From Fundidesulfovibrio terrae (GTDB lineage Bacteria; Desulfobacterota; Desulfovibrionia; Desulfovibrionales; Desulfovibrionaceae): a stretch of 64,000 nt of DNA. This document shows, piece after piece, positions 25,233 through 33,255 of this stretch. The stretch is taken from contig NZ_JAKZFS010000002.1 of NCBI RefSeq assembly GCF_022808915.1, positions 372,001 to 436,000 of the forward strand. Direction: 5' to 3'. The notes beneath the pieces were generated by a model. That model was not told where the DNA came from. It saw only the letters and a list, made by a program, of their open reading frames with translations, and ran no database searches. Numbering within the stretch: the first letter of the stretch is position 1; each line of letters opens with the position of its first letter. The position numbers and the translations under genes are program-made.

Positions 25233-26213
25233 CTAGCCTTCCTTGATCTCTTCGCTGATGCGCATGCCGAAGTGGCGCCCGGCCTGGTCCACCTTGCACA
25301 GCACCTCGTCGCCCACCTTGAGGCTCACCACGCTGACCGGCTCGCCGTCCGGGCGGGTCAGGCGGATGGTCTCGGCGTTCTGCAGGAACACCGCGCCTTC
25401 CGTGTCGCCCACCTTGGCCGTGACTAGCAGCATGGGCCGTATCTCCACCTTCACCCGGCCGATGGTGGCCAGCGAAGTGTCCCCCGAGGCGGACACCACC
25501 AGCACCTCGTCGCCCGAGGCCAGTTCTTCCAGGTAGTTGGTCTTGTCGCCGGGCATCACCGCGTAGGCGTGCACGGCTCCGGCGTTCACCCGGAAGGGCC
25601 GCGCGGCCACGTAGGGGTTGGACTCGGTCTCGGCGTGCACCAGGAAGGTGAAGGCGCTGGAGTTGCCCACCAGCATGCCTTGGGTCTTTTTGAGCATGCT
25701 CATGGTGTCCACGCACACCCTGTGCCCCAGCCCGGCGGACTTGATGGAGGTGACCACTCCCTTTTGCAGGGCCACCTTGCCCTGGGAGAGCTTCACCTCG
25801 GCCACGATCTTTTTCAGGTCCCCGGCCGCCTGGGGCAGTACCACGATGACGTCCACGCCGCGCTCCAGGATGCCTGCGGCCAGGCGGGCCTGGTCGAGGT
25901 CCGCCACTTCGACGCCAAGGCCGGTGGACTGGGCCAGGATGTTCTCCACCGGGATGATCTCCCAGCCCAGGCCCAGCACGGTCTTGACGCCCGCCTTGAG
26001 GGCTGCCGTGGCGGTCTCCTCGTCGGCCTTGGAGTTGAGTTCCACCCGGACCACGTCGCCCGGGGTGAGCACTTCCACCCGGCCCAGGGCGCGCACGGCC
26101 TCGGCGTGCTTCTCGTCGGTGATCACGGCGTCCACGCCGGACTCCAGGGCCAGGGTGACCAGCTTCTTGTCGAAGGGTATTGCGTTGAACCAAACCTGTT
26201 TCACTGTATCCAC
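25233..26213 (-). CDS. aroB': 3-dehydroquinate synthase II
   Basis: A 326-residue protein of the archaeal-type DHQ synthase family: KQVWFNAIPFDKKLVTLALESGVDAVI at the N-terminus, GLGWEIIPVENILAQS in the middle, and ETESNPYVAARPFRVNAGAVHAY and GDTSLATIGRVKVEIRPMLLV near the end. With ADH synthase it forms dehydroquinate from ADH by oxidative deamination and cyclisation. This bypasses DAHP synthase and classical AroB. The GTG start at 26213 is immediately adjacent to the stop of the upstream gene. Confidence 0.93.
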   Translation of the reverse strand: MDTVKQVWFNAIPFDKKLVTLALESGVDAVITDEKHAEAVRALGRVEVLTPGDVVRVELNSKADEETATAALKAGVKTVLGLGWEIIPVENILAQSTGLGVEVADLDQARLAAGILERGVDVIVVLPQAAGDLKKIVAEVKLSQGKVALQKGVVTSIKSAGLGHRVCVDTMSMLKKTQGMLVGNSSAFTFLVHAETESNPYVAARPFRVNAGAVHAYAVMPGDKTNYLEELASGDEVLVVSASGDTSLATIGRVKVEIRPMLLVTAKVGDTEGAVFLQNAETIRLTRPDGEPVSVVSLKVGDEVLCKVDQAGRHFGMRISEEIKEG

Positions 26214-27011
26214 CTAGTCCTTGAGCAGTTCCATGGCCTGTTCCACTTCCCAGTTGAGATGCACCACGCCGTGCAGGGCCTGCACCAGGCGGGAGGGCTG
26301 GGCGAACTGGAAGATGTTGCGTCCGATGGACAGGCCGGAGCCGCCCGCCTGGACGGAGTCGTGGGCCATGGTGATGAGGTCGCGCACGTTGGAGAGCTTG
26401 GGGCCGCCCGCGATGACCACCGGGATGCAGCAGGCGTCGCAGACCTTGGCGAAGGTTTCGATGTCGCCGGTGTAGGGCACCTTGACCACGTCCGCTCCCA
26501 GTTCCAGGCCCACGCGGGCGCAGTGGGCCACCACGTCGGGGTCGTATTCGTTCTTCACCTTGGGGCCGCGCGCGTAGACCATGGCCAGCACCGGAACGCC
26601 CCATTCGTTGGCCGTGGAGGTGACGTGGCCGAAGTCTTCCAGCATGTGGCGCTCGGTTTCGTCGCCCAGGTTGATGTGAAGGGACACGCCGTCGGCGCCG
26701 AGCTTCAGGGCGTCTTCAACGGTGCCCACGAGGGTCTTGGCGTTGGGGAAGGGCGAGATGGTGGTGGAGGCGGAGAGATGGATGATCAGGCCCACGTCGC
26801 GGCCGCGCTTGCGGTGGGAGCAGCGCACCAGGCCTTTGTGCATGAGCACCGCGTTGGCCCCGCCCTCGGCCACCTGATTGATGGTCTCGCGCATGTCGAT
26901 GAGGCCGTCGATGGGGCCCACCGTCACGCCGTGGTCCATGGGCACGATGATGGTGCGGTTGTTGTTGCGGTTGAAGATGCGTTCGAGTCTGACGGCTTTT
27001 CCGATGAGCAT
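26214..27011 (-). CDS. aroA': 2-amino-3,7-dideoxy-D-threo-hept-6-ulosonate (ADH) synthase
   Basis: A 265-residue class I aldolase-type TIM barrel. [17 protein letters not shown] is the family opening, [12 protein letters not shown] carries the Schiff-base Lys, and [11 protein letters not shown] and [13 protein letters not shown] bind the substrate phosphate. The enzyme makes ADH from aspartate semialdehyde and a deoxy-ketohexose phosphate, the first step of the alternative aromatic route described in methanogens. The ATG at 27011 follows AGGAGAG. It is the first structural gene behind the attenuator. Confidence 0.95.
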   Translation of the reverse strand: MLIGKAVRLERIFNRNNNRTIIVPMDHGVTVGPIDGLIDMRETINQVAEGGANAVLMHKGLVRCSHRKRGRDVGLIIHLSASTTISPFPNAKTLVGTVEDALKLGADGVSLHINLGDETERHMLEDFGHVTSTANEWGVPVLAMVYARGPKVKNEYDPDVVAHCARVGLELGADVVKVPYTGDIETFAKVCDACCIPVVIAGGPKLSNVRDLITMAHDSVQAGGSGLSIGRNIFQFAQPSRLVQALHGVVHLNWEVEQAMELLKD

Positions 27012-27074
27012 GTGAACTCTCCTGCGGTTTGCGCCGGGGCCGGATCCTGCGTTCTTCTGACCGGCGGACCTTTG

Positions 27075-27114
27075 GTAAACGAAGAGGGCCGCCGGCTTAT
27101 CGCCAGCGGCCCTC
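27075..27114 (-). terminator. Attenuator terminator of the aromatic operon
   Basis: On the minus strand GAGGGCCGCTGGC (27102-27114), loop GATAA, GCCGGCGGCCCTC (27084-27096) gives a 13-bp GC-rich stem with one wobble. It is followed by TTCGTTTACC, a short U-rich tail. It lies 27 bases past the leader-peptide stop and 63 bases before the ATG of the first structural gene. Confidence 0.8.
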
Positions 27115-27171
27115 GGTGTGGTTTCGGTCAACTTGTCAGGTTAACGTGCACCTCTCCCGATACCGCTGGCG
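27101..27171 (-). promoter_or_regulatory. Antiterminator pairing competing with the attenuator
   Basis: CGCCAGCGG inside the leader reading frame (27163-27171) is a perfect complement of CCGCTGGCG (27101-27109), which is part of the terminator's 5' arm. A flanking TCGG (27157-27160) pairs with CCGA (27113-27116). The two folds are mutually exclusive. A ribosome stalled on the aromatic codons leaves the upstream strand free. One at the stop codon (27141-27143), 14 bases beyond, should mask it. Confidence 0.75.
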
Positions 27172-27230
27172 CGGCTAAACCAAAAGTAAAACCAAAAGTA
27201 GAAGCCAGAGGTAAGGTTCGGGGTCTGCAT
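27141..27230 (-). CDS. Aromatic leader peptide of the aro-trp operon
   Basis: A 29-codon reading frame, ATG at 27230, TAA at 27141. After MQTPNLTSG comes FYFWFYFWF (residues 10-18): five Phe, two Tyr and two Trp in a row, followed by SRASGIGRGAR. The frame is too short for routine gene calls. The unbroken aromatic run, plus the downstream terminator and antiterminator, identify it as an attenuation leader for the operon that makes exactly these three amino acids. There is no convincing Shine-Dalgarno. The best promoter places the transcript start within a few bases of the ATG, so translation may be leaderless. Confidence 0.88.
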   Translation of the reverse strand: MQTPNLTSGFYFWFYFWFSRASGIGRGAR

Positions 27231-27238
27231 GGGCAGAG

Positions 27239-27268
27239 TAGGTACGCGCCCTGCCGCTGAGCTGTCAA
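27239..27268 (-). promoter_or_regulatory. Promoter of the aro-trp operon
   Basis: On the minus strand a perfect TTGACA (27263-27268), an 18-base spacer and TACCTA (27239-27244). The predicted start is around 27231-27233, directly at the leader ATG (27230). Confidence 0.6.
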
Positions 27269-27358
27269 GGCTCAATTTGTGCAAAATCGGAAAAACGCCT
27301 CGTCCCCCCCGGCTTCCGCCGCCGACCCGTTTCGGGACGCCGGCTGCCGCGCCACGGC

Positions 27359-30022
27359 TCAGAGCATGCTTTCGCGGCGCGCTTTCCCCAGGGGAAAGCG
27401 CACCTCGATTTCCGCGCCCGGAGCGTTGTCCGTCCGCAGCGTTCCTCCCAACTGGCGCGCCAGCTCGCTTACCAGCTGGGCGCCGAGGGAGGGAGAATCC
27501 CGGATGTCGAATCCTTCCGGAAACCCCGGCCCGTCGTCGCTAATCGTGAGCTGCGCCTCGCTGCCGTTTTTGTGCAGGGAGATGTTCAGGTTTCCTCCCC
27601 GGCTGGCGTCGAAGGCGTGCTTGAAGGCGTTGGTGATCAGTTCGTTCACCAGCAGGCCGCAGGGCACGGCCTTGTCGATGCCGAGCAAGGTGGGGGCGGC
27701 GTTGATGTGCAGCCGCACTTTCCCGTTGCGCCCGGAGAACGACGCAGCCAGTTTTCCGGCTAGGTTTTCGATGTATTCCGCCATGTCGATGGAGGCGAAG
27801 TTGTCGGCGGCGCCGTAGAGCTGCTCGTGGATGAGCGCCATGGACCTGATGCGCCACTCCAGCCGCTCGGCCCGTTCGAGCTCGCCGGGATTGGAGATTC
27901 CAGCGCACTGCAGGCTTATGAGGCTCGTTATGATCTGGAGGTTGTTCTTGACCCGGTGGTGGATTTCCTTGAGCAGCACGTCCTTTTCCCGCAGGGAATC
28001 GTTGACGGCCTCCTGCGCGTCCTTGCGGGCCTGGATATCCTCGATCACGGAAATGAAATAGCCCGGCGCTCCCGAGGCGTCGCGCACCAGGGCCACGGTG
28101 AGGTTGGTCCAGACGGAACTCTTGTCCTTGCGGATGTAGCGTTTTTCCCGGGAGTAGGTCTTGATCTCTCCGGATATGACCTTGCCCACCATGTCCAGGT
28201 CGGAAGCCAGGTCGTCGGGGTGCGTGATGTCCTGGAAGGTCATCCCGAACATTTCTTCCCGAGAGTACCCCACGATGTCGCACAGCTTCTGGTTGACCAG
28301 TATCCAGCGCCCTTCGACGCTCACCTGGGCCATGCCCACGGCGGCCAGCTCGAAGGTGGCCTGGAACCGCTTCCGGGTCTCCGTCAGTTCGGCCGCATGC
28401 CTGCGCCGCTCCTTCATGCAGCCGTCCACCCGCGCCAGCAGCACTTCGCTGGAGAACGGTTTGGTGATGTAGTCCTGCACGCCTTCCTTGAGCAGGGACA
28501 GTCGCAGGGCTTCGTCGGCCTTGGCTGTGAGCATGATGATGGGCACGTCGACCATCTCGGGGCGGCGCCTGAGCTCGCGAACCATGCCTTCGCCGGTGAG
28601 GACGGGCATCATGACGTCGCTCACGATCAGGTCCGGACGGTAGCGCAGGGCCTTTTCCAGGCCGTCCCGGCCGTCGAAGGCGCTGATGACCCTCCAACTG
28701 GAGGCGAGCGTCCGGGTGATGAACCCGTTCATGTCCGGGTTGTCCTCGACCACGAGCACCAGCCCGTCGCGCCCCGCGCCGGGCTCGAGTGAGCCAAGGC
28801 CGTCCCGCGGGGCGGCGTCGGCTGCTTCGGCGCTCCCAGGCGCCTCTTGCGCGAGCTTGCTGTCGAGGTAGACCGGGCGTGCGTCCACCACCGCACCGGC
28901 CGGAGCGGCCAAGGGAAGCCTGACGGTGAACAGGGCTCCGCCGCCCTCGGCCGGGGCGACATCGGCCGAGCCGCCATGAAGCTCGGCGAATTCCTTGACG
29001 ATGGCCAATCCGAGCCCCGTGCCGCCGCGTTTTCGGCCAGGACCGCCGTCCAGTTGCCTGAACCGCTCGAACACGCTTGCGCGCATGGCCTCGGGAACGC
29101 CGGGGCCGTTGTCGCGCACCCGGAAGACGGCGTGTCCGTCCTCCCTGGCCAGTGAGAGCTCCACCTTGCCGTCGGGAGGGATGAACTTGAAGGCGTTGGA
29201 CAGCAGGTTGACCAGTATGCGCTGCACCTTCTCCGAGTCGACCTGGGCTGTGAGCGTCCGGGGAAGCTCCAGGGTGAAGGACACGCGAGTGTTCATGGTG
29301 TGCGATTCGAAAAGCGACGCCGTGAGCCGGGTCAGGGACGCCAGGTCCAGCTCGGCGTAGCGCATGGACATGCGCCCGGCCTCGAGCTTGGCCACGTCCA
29401 GGAGGTCGGTGACGTGGCGGTAGAGGAGGCGGGCGTTGCGCTGCATGACGTCCAGGTCGCGGGTCAATCGCGCGGGGAGGTCCGGGGCCTCGAGCATCTT
29501 CTCCAGGGGCCCCAGGATGAGGGTCAGGGGGGTGCGCAGTTCATGGCTTATGTTAGCGTACAACTGCGTCTTGAGTTCGTCGAGTTCCCTGGTGCGCTGG
29601 TAAAGCTGGGTGATCTTGTCGTTGGCCTCCTGCAGGCGGGTGTTGCCCCGCCTGGTGGCCTCCAGGGCGTCCGAAGCGCGTTTGTTGGCCAGGCGCAGCC
29701 GTTCGTGGGAGATGCTGAAGAGAACGCCGAGGCCCAGGAAGATGGCGATGGAGATGTAGCTTACGGGATCGGAGGGAACGAACGAATGCTCCGACGGGAT
29801 GAAGAAATACAGCACCAGCAGGGCCGATACCGCCGTGGCCGCAAGGCCTCCCCGCAGTCCACCGACCCAGGAACTGAAGAAGACGGCGGGAAAGAACAGG
29901 AACCACACGTACGGCTTGATGGCTGCCCAGAACGTCCATTGCACCGCGAAGGCCGCGAAGGGAATCAGGACCGCGAAAAACAGTCGCAAGACGGAAGCCT
30001 GTGCTGCATCGATTCGTCCCAC
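27359..30022 (-). CDS. Hybrid sensor kinase with two kinase modules
   Basis: About 887 residues. Order: a KdpD-like DUF4118 membrane region (about 10-105, several hydrophobic helices); a coiled coil; HisKA with SHELRTPLTL (His about 160); HATPase with N, G1 and G2 boxes (NLLSNAFKF, DNGPGV, GTGLGLAI); a receiver domain (VEDNPDM, phospho-Asp in SDVMMP, Lys in TKPF); PAS (about 560-680); then a second kinase of HisKA_2 type (KEIHHRVKNNLQIITSLISLQ) with its own HATPase (NELITNAFKHAF, DDGPGF). Signal and output are unknown. No separate response regulator is adjacent. The GTG at 30022 is preferred because GAGGAG lies seven bases upstream; a GTG at 30028 is the alternative. Confidence 0.88.
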   Translation of the reverse strand: MGRIDAAQASVLRLFFAVLIPFAAFAVQWTFWAAIKPYVWFLFFPAVFFSSWVGGLRGGLAATAVSALLVLYFFIPSEHSFVPSDPVSYISIAIFLGLGVLFSISHERLRLANKRASDALEATRRGNTRLQEANDKITQLYQRTRELDELKTQLYANISHELRTPLTLILGPLEKMLEAPDLPARLTRDLDVMQRNARLLYRHVTDLLDVAKLEAGRMSMRYAELDLASLTRLTASLFESHTMNTRVSFTLELPRTLTAQVDSEKVQRILVNLLSNAFKFIPPDGKVELSLAREDGHAVFRVRDNGPGVPEAMRASVFERFRQLDGGPGRKRGGTGLGLAIVKEFAELHGGSADVAPAEGGGALFTVRLPLAAPAGAVVDARPVYLDSKLAQEAPGSAEAADAAPRDGLGSLEPGAGRDGLVLVVEDNPDMNGFITRTLASSWRVISAFDGRDGLEKALRYRPDLIVSDVMMPVLTGEGMVRELRRRPEMVDVPIIMLTAKADEALRLSLLKEGVQDYITKPFSSEVLLARVDGCMKERRRHAAELTETRKRFQATFELAAVGMAQVSVEGRWILVNQKLCDIVGYSREEMFGMTFQDITHPDDLASDLDMVGKVISGEIKTYSREKRYIRKDKSSVWTNLTVALVRDASGAPGYFISVIEDIQARKDAQEAVNDSLREKDVLLKEIHHRVKNNLQIITSLISLQCAGISNPGELERAERLEWRIRSMALIHEQLYGAADNFASIDMAEYIENLAGKLAASFSGRNGKVRLHINAAPTLLGIDKAVPCGLLVNELITNAFKHAFDASRGGNLNISLHKNGSEAQLTISDDGPGFPEGFDIRDSPSLGAQLVSELARQLGGTLRTDNAPGAEIEVRFPLGKARRESML

Positions 30023-30226
30023 ATCCACTCCTCATGGCGCGGCCCGGGGGCCGCGCCTGAAGGTCGCCGGGAACTTCTCTGGCGGCTCTTGTTCGACGAA
30101 ACACCTGCCTTGTGTTCAAAGCCAAGGACGGCATCATTTCCTATCATCCCCCAGGCCCGGGCGCAACGGATATGCAAATTTTCCGGAGCGCCGGTCCAAC
30201 CCGCATGGCGCGGAGAGACCGCGCGG

Positions 30227-31420
30227 TCAGGGCCGGCGGTCCATCCGCTTGCGGGCGAACACCTCGCACAGCGCCAGGGCCAGCACGCAGGACGCCGCCC
30301 CGAGCGCGAGAAAGCCGGTGTAGCCGAAATGGTGCACGGCCACGGCCCCCAGCATGGGGCCGAAGAATCCGCCCAGCTGCTGGGCCATGGTGGCCAGGTT
30401 GGAGTTGACTGCCTTGAACCTGGGCTCGGAGATGCTGAAGACCAGCGAGCTCATGGCCGGGGTGCCCACCCCCATGCCCAGGCCCATGACCAGGGCGGAG
30501 GCGTACACCGTGGGGAGGTCCCGGGCCAGGGCGGCCAGGACGCAGCTTGCGGCCGTGAGCGCGAAGCTTGCCCGTATCAGGCCGACCTTGCGCACCCGGT
30601 CGAACAGGTGGTTGCCCAGAAGCCGCACCACGATCATGCACAGCATCTGGATGGTGAAGAACATGCCCACGTGCTCGAAGCCGCGCGCCTGGAAGAATCC
30701 CTTGGCCATGAAGAACACCGACGAGAAGGTGGTGATGTAGAGGGTCATGATGCCAAGCAGCAGGGCAACGGGGGGCCTGGCGGCGTTGGCCCACATGTCG
30801 CGGAAGTTCATGGGCGCGGAGTGGACGGCCTCCGCCTGGTCCCTGCCCCTTTTCACGTGCATGAAGAGGATGAGCGCCAGGGCCGGGACCAGGAACAGGG
30901 ACATGACCATGTAGCCGTGGGCCAGGGAGCCGCTCTCGCCCGCCAGGGCGTCGAACACGGCCGGGACCACCGAATAGGGCAGCAGGATGGCCACCGAATA
31001 GAGCCCGAAGGCCTGGCCGCTGCGTTCGGGCGGGATGATGCGCACCAGCTGGGTCATGACCGAGGCCGAGAGCAGGTAGAATCCCACCCCGTTGGCCAGG
31101 CGCAGGGCCAGGAGCTCCTGGGGGGAGCGGGCGTAGAGGTATCCCGCGCCGCAGGCCAGGAAGACGAGCGCTCCGGCGCAGGCGCAGGGCACGGCGCTCC
31201 TCACGGTCATGCGGGCGCTCCCGAGCAGGTAGGAGGCGATGGTCGCCAGGGCCGAACTGCCGATGAGAAATCCTCGCCACTGCTGCCCGATGCCGAGCTG
31301 GCCCAGGTAGACGTCCAGGCTGTAGAAGACGGTGGTGTTGCAGTAGGTGAAGAAGATGAGCAGGCACAGCGCGATGAAATCAAACGAGAACAGGCGCTGC
31401 TGCCGGGGGTGCGAGGTCAT
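30227..31420 (-). CDS. Major facilitator superfamily transporter
   Basis: A 397-residue protein with about twelve hydrophobic segments. It opens with FDFIALCLLIFFTYCNTTVFYSL, and the loop after helices 2-3 (LLGSARMTVRSAVPC) is short and basic as in MFS proteins. A central cytoplasmic loop (MHVKRGRDQAEAVH) separates two six-helix halves. Composition suggests a drug or metabolite exporter, but no substrate motif is visible. It follows the TetR gene by 15 bases on the same strand, so the two form one regulated unit. Confidence 0.87.
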   Translation of the reverse strand: MTSHPRQQRLFSFDFIALCLLIFFTYCNTTVFYSLDVYLGQLGIGQQWRGFLIGSSALATIASYLLGSARMTVRSAVPCACAGALVFLACGAGYLYARSPQELLALRLANGVGFYLLSASVMTQLVRIIPPERSGQAFGLYSVAILLPYSVVPAVFDALAGESGSLAHGYMVMSLFLVPALALILFMHVKRGRDQAEAVHSAPMNFRDMWANAARPPVALLLGIMTLYITTFSSVFFMAKGFFQARGFEHVGMFFTIQMLCMIVVRLLGNHLFDRVRKVGLIRASFALTAASCVLAALARDLPTVYASALVMGLGMGVGTPAMSSLVFSISEPRFKAVNSNLATMAQQLGGFFGPMLGAVAVHHFGYTGFLALGAASCVLALALCEVFARKRMDRRP

Positions 31421-31435
31421 GTGCTGAACCGGTGG

Positions 31436-32137
31436 TTACAGTGTGTGCGGCGTGCCCGGGCGGGTGGACCCGGCCAGGCCGCCGAGGACGAAATCCGAGA
31501 CGATGCGGCCGAGTTCCCGCGTGTCGCCGGGCGCGTATTCGAGGCGTCCGGACCACTTCAGGAAGGTAGCCCGGCTGCGGGAGTAGGCGCTGGCCAGCAC
31601 GAAGATCCCGAAGGCCAGGGCCTTGTTGTCCAGGCTGCCGCGCGTCGCGCCTCCGGCCGCCTCCACCGCCCGGGCGAAGGCGTCCAGGGCGGGCTCGAGG
31701 GCCTGGCTGAAGATGCGCTCGAAGGCTCGAGTGGGGTCGATGAATTCCCGCTGCAGAAGAAGGCTCGTCCAGCGCGACCGGGGAGTGGTCAAGAGCGCCT
31801 CGATCAGGCGGGCCACCATGGCGCGCACGGCCGAGGCCGCCTCGTCCGGAGGGACGTCCCCGGTCAGGGACGCGGCCGGTTCCAGGGCCTGGCGGTACAC
31901 TCCGGCGAGATGGGCGGTCACGTGATCCACCACGGCTGCGTAGAGCCCGGCCTTGCCCCCGAAATGGAAGCTGATGGCTGCGGCGTTGGCCTCGCCTTCC
32001 GCTGCCAGCTCCCGGATGGAGACGGCCTCGAACCCTTTCAGGGCGAAGAGCTTGAGCCCGGCCTCCACGAGGCGGCCCCGGGTGCGCTGGCCCCGCTCGA
32101 GGCGCCGGTCCTGTTGATCCGGCTGGGATAAAGGCAT
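31436..32137 (-). CDS. TetR-family repressor (CecR-like)
   Basis: A 233-residue regulator. Residues about 15-65 form the TetR helix-turn-helix: TRGRLVEAGLKLFALKGFEAVSIRELAAEGEANAAAISFHFGGKAGLYAAVV. The C-terminal ligand domain (about 90-225) resembles the CecR/YbiH type, whose members control exporters in response to small toxic compounds. The perfect palindrome TCAATCATTTGATTGA upstream overlaps its likely -35 box, which implies autoregulation together with the MFS gene behind it. Confidence 0.88.
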   Translation of the reverse strand: MPLSQPDQQDRRLERGQRTRGRLVEAGLKLFALKGFEAVSIRELAAEGEANAAAISFHFGGKAGLYAAVVDHVTAHLAGVYRQALEPAASLTGDVPPDEAASAVRAMVARLIEALLTTPRSRWTSLLLQREFIDPTRAFERIFSQALEPALDAFARAVEAAGGATRGSLDNKALAFGIFVLASAYSRSRATFLKWSGRLEYAPGDTRELGRIVSDFVLGGLAGSTRPGTPHTL

Positions 32138-32202
32138 GGATGGTCACTCCTCTGCGTTGCGTTTCGTCGCAGGCAGAGGGATAGGCATGGGAATAAAATT
32201 AG

Positions 32203-32218
32203 TCAATCATTTGATTGA
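32203..32218. promoter_or_regulatory. TetR operator overlapping its promoter
   Basis: TCAATCA-TT-TGATTGA is a perfect 7-bp inverted repeat 66 bases upstream of the TetR gene. On the minus strand TTGACT (32200-32205) overlaps one arm and is followed 17 bases later by TATCCC, a plausible -35/-10 pair. AT-rich sequence surrounds it in a GC-rich genome. Confidence 0.65.
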
Positions 32219-32271
32219 AAATACGGCGTCAAACCAGCAGTTCCCCTCGCGCGCGATCCTCCACCCCAAGC

Positions 32272-32310
32272 GGGATTCCAAAGGGGCTCGCCCCTTTGGC
32301 CGCCGGAGGC
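32272..32310. repeat. Dispersed palindromic repeat, copy 6
   Basis: GGGATTCCAAAGGGG, CTCG, CCCCTTTGGCCGCCGGAGGC. It lies between the TetR promoter region and the end of the VanX-like gene. Confidence 0.8.
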
Positions 32311-32345
32311 TTCCTCTCCGCCGCACCCGCGCAGGTCCTCCCCGG

Positions 32346-33113
32346 CTACTGCCGGGCGCTCGACACCGGGAAATCGAAATACGTGTCCGGGAAGGGTTCT
32401 TTCTTGAGGGTGAAGTGCCACCACTCCTGCTCGTAGGGAGAGAAACCGTGCTTTTCCATGATCTTGCGCAGGAGCATGCGGTTCTCCTGGGCCACCATGG
32501 GGATGGCCGTGGAGAGGGAGTGGGAGAGCTCGTCCATGCAGTCGAAGCCGGTGCCCATGTCCAGGGAGCCGTCCTTGAAGCGCCAGTCAAAGGAAGCGGT
32601 GCAGGGGACGAGCTCCTGTCCCGGGGTGAAGGCCTCGCCCTCTTTGTAGGGCAGGTTCACGATGGTCAGGTCCACGGTGGAGCCGCGCGAATGGCCGGAT
32701 TTCTTGGCCACGTAGCCCAGGTCGAAGAAGTCCTTCTTGTCCACGTTGGGGTAGAATTCGGCCTTGGCCTGCTGGTCGTCGGGATTCTTGCTCCAGACCC
32801 AGAAGTCCTCCACGGCTCTTTTGGGGCGGTAGCAGTCGTAGACCTTGAGCCCGAGCCCGGAGGCGCTGAGCTCGTCCTGCACGGCCTTGAGGGCCTTGGC
32901 GGTGTCGATGGTAAGGATGCATTCCGGGGCGTCGTACCCCTTCACGGGACGGCCCAGGAAATTGTGCCAACCGTGGTAGCGCATGTCCTGGACGATCTCC
33001 GGGGCCACCTCGCGCAGGGAGACGAATCCCCGGGGCAGGACTCCGAATTCCCTGGCCGCGAGGGCCGGGGTCAGAACGAGCAGGATCAGGGCGATGAGCA
33101 TCTTCAGGCGCAT
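32346..33113 (-). CDS. Secreted D-alanyl-D-alanine dipeptidase (VanX/DdpX family)
   Basis: A 255-residue M15D metallopeptidase. Residues 1-19 (MRLKMLIALILLVLTPALA) are a signal peptide, so it acts in the periplasm. The zinc site is in SGHSRGSTVDLT (the SxHxxGxAxD motif with Ser/Thr for Ala) and EWWHF (catalytic Glu and third ligand). DCYRPKRAVEDFW is typical of the family. It cleaves D-Ala-D-Ala. In non-resistant Gram-negatives this recycles cell-wall dipeptide rather than giving glycopeptide resistance. No vanH or vanA genes are near. Confidence 0.92.
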   Translation of the reverse strand: MRLKMLIALILLVLTPALAAREFGVLPRGFVSLREVAPEIVQDMRYHGWHNFLGRPVKGYDAPECILTIDTAKALKAVQDELSASGLGLKVYDCYRPKRAVEDFWVWSKNPDDQQAKAEFYPNVDKKDFFDLGYVAKKSGHSRGSTVDLTIVNLPYKEGEAFTPGQELVPCTASFDWRFKDGSLDMGTGFDCMDELSHSLSTAIPMVAQENRMLLRKIMEKHGFSPYEQEWWHFTLKKEPFPDTYFDFPVSSARQ

Positions 33114-33255
33114 GGTGCCTCCCGGAAGAATGCGGCGGTTTCGGCCGGGACCCTACAGCCATCGCCGGGCCGGTGCAACATCCGCCTGGACCGAAACCGT
33201 TCTTTTCCGGTCCCGGCCGGATATGCGCATGGGGAAGCGCAGGGACAGGGAGGCG

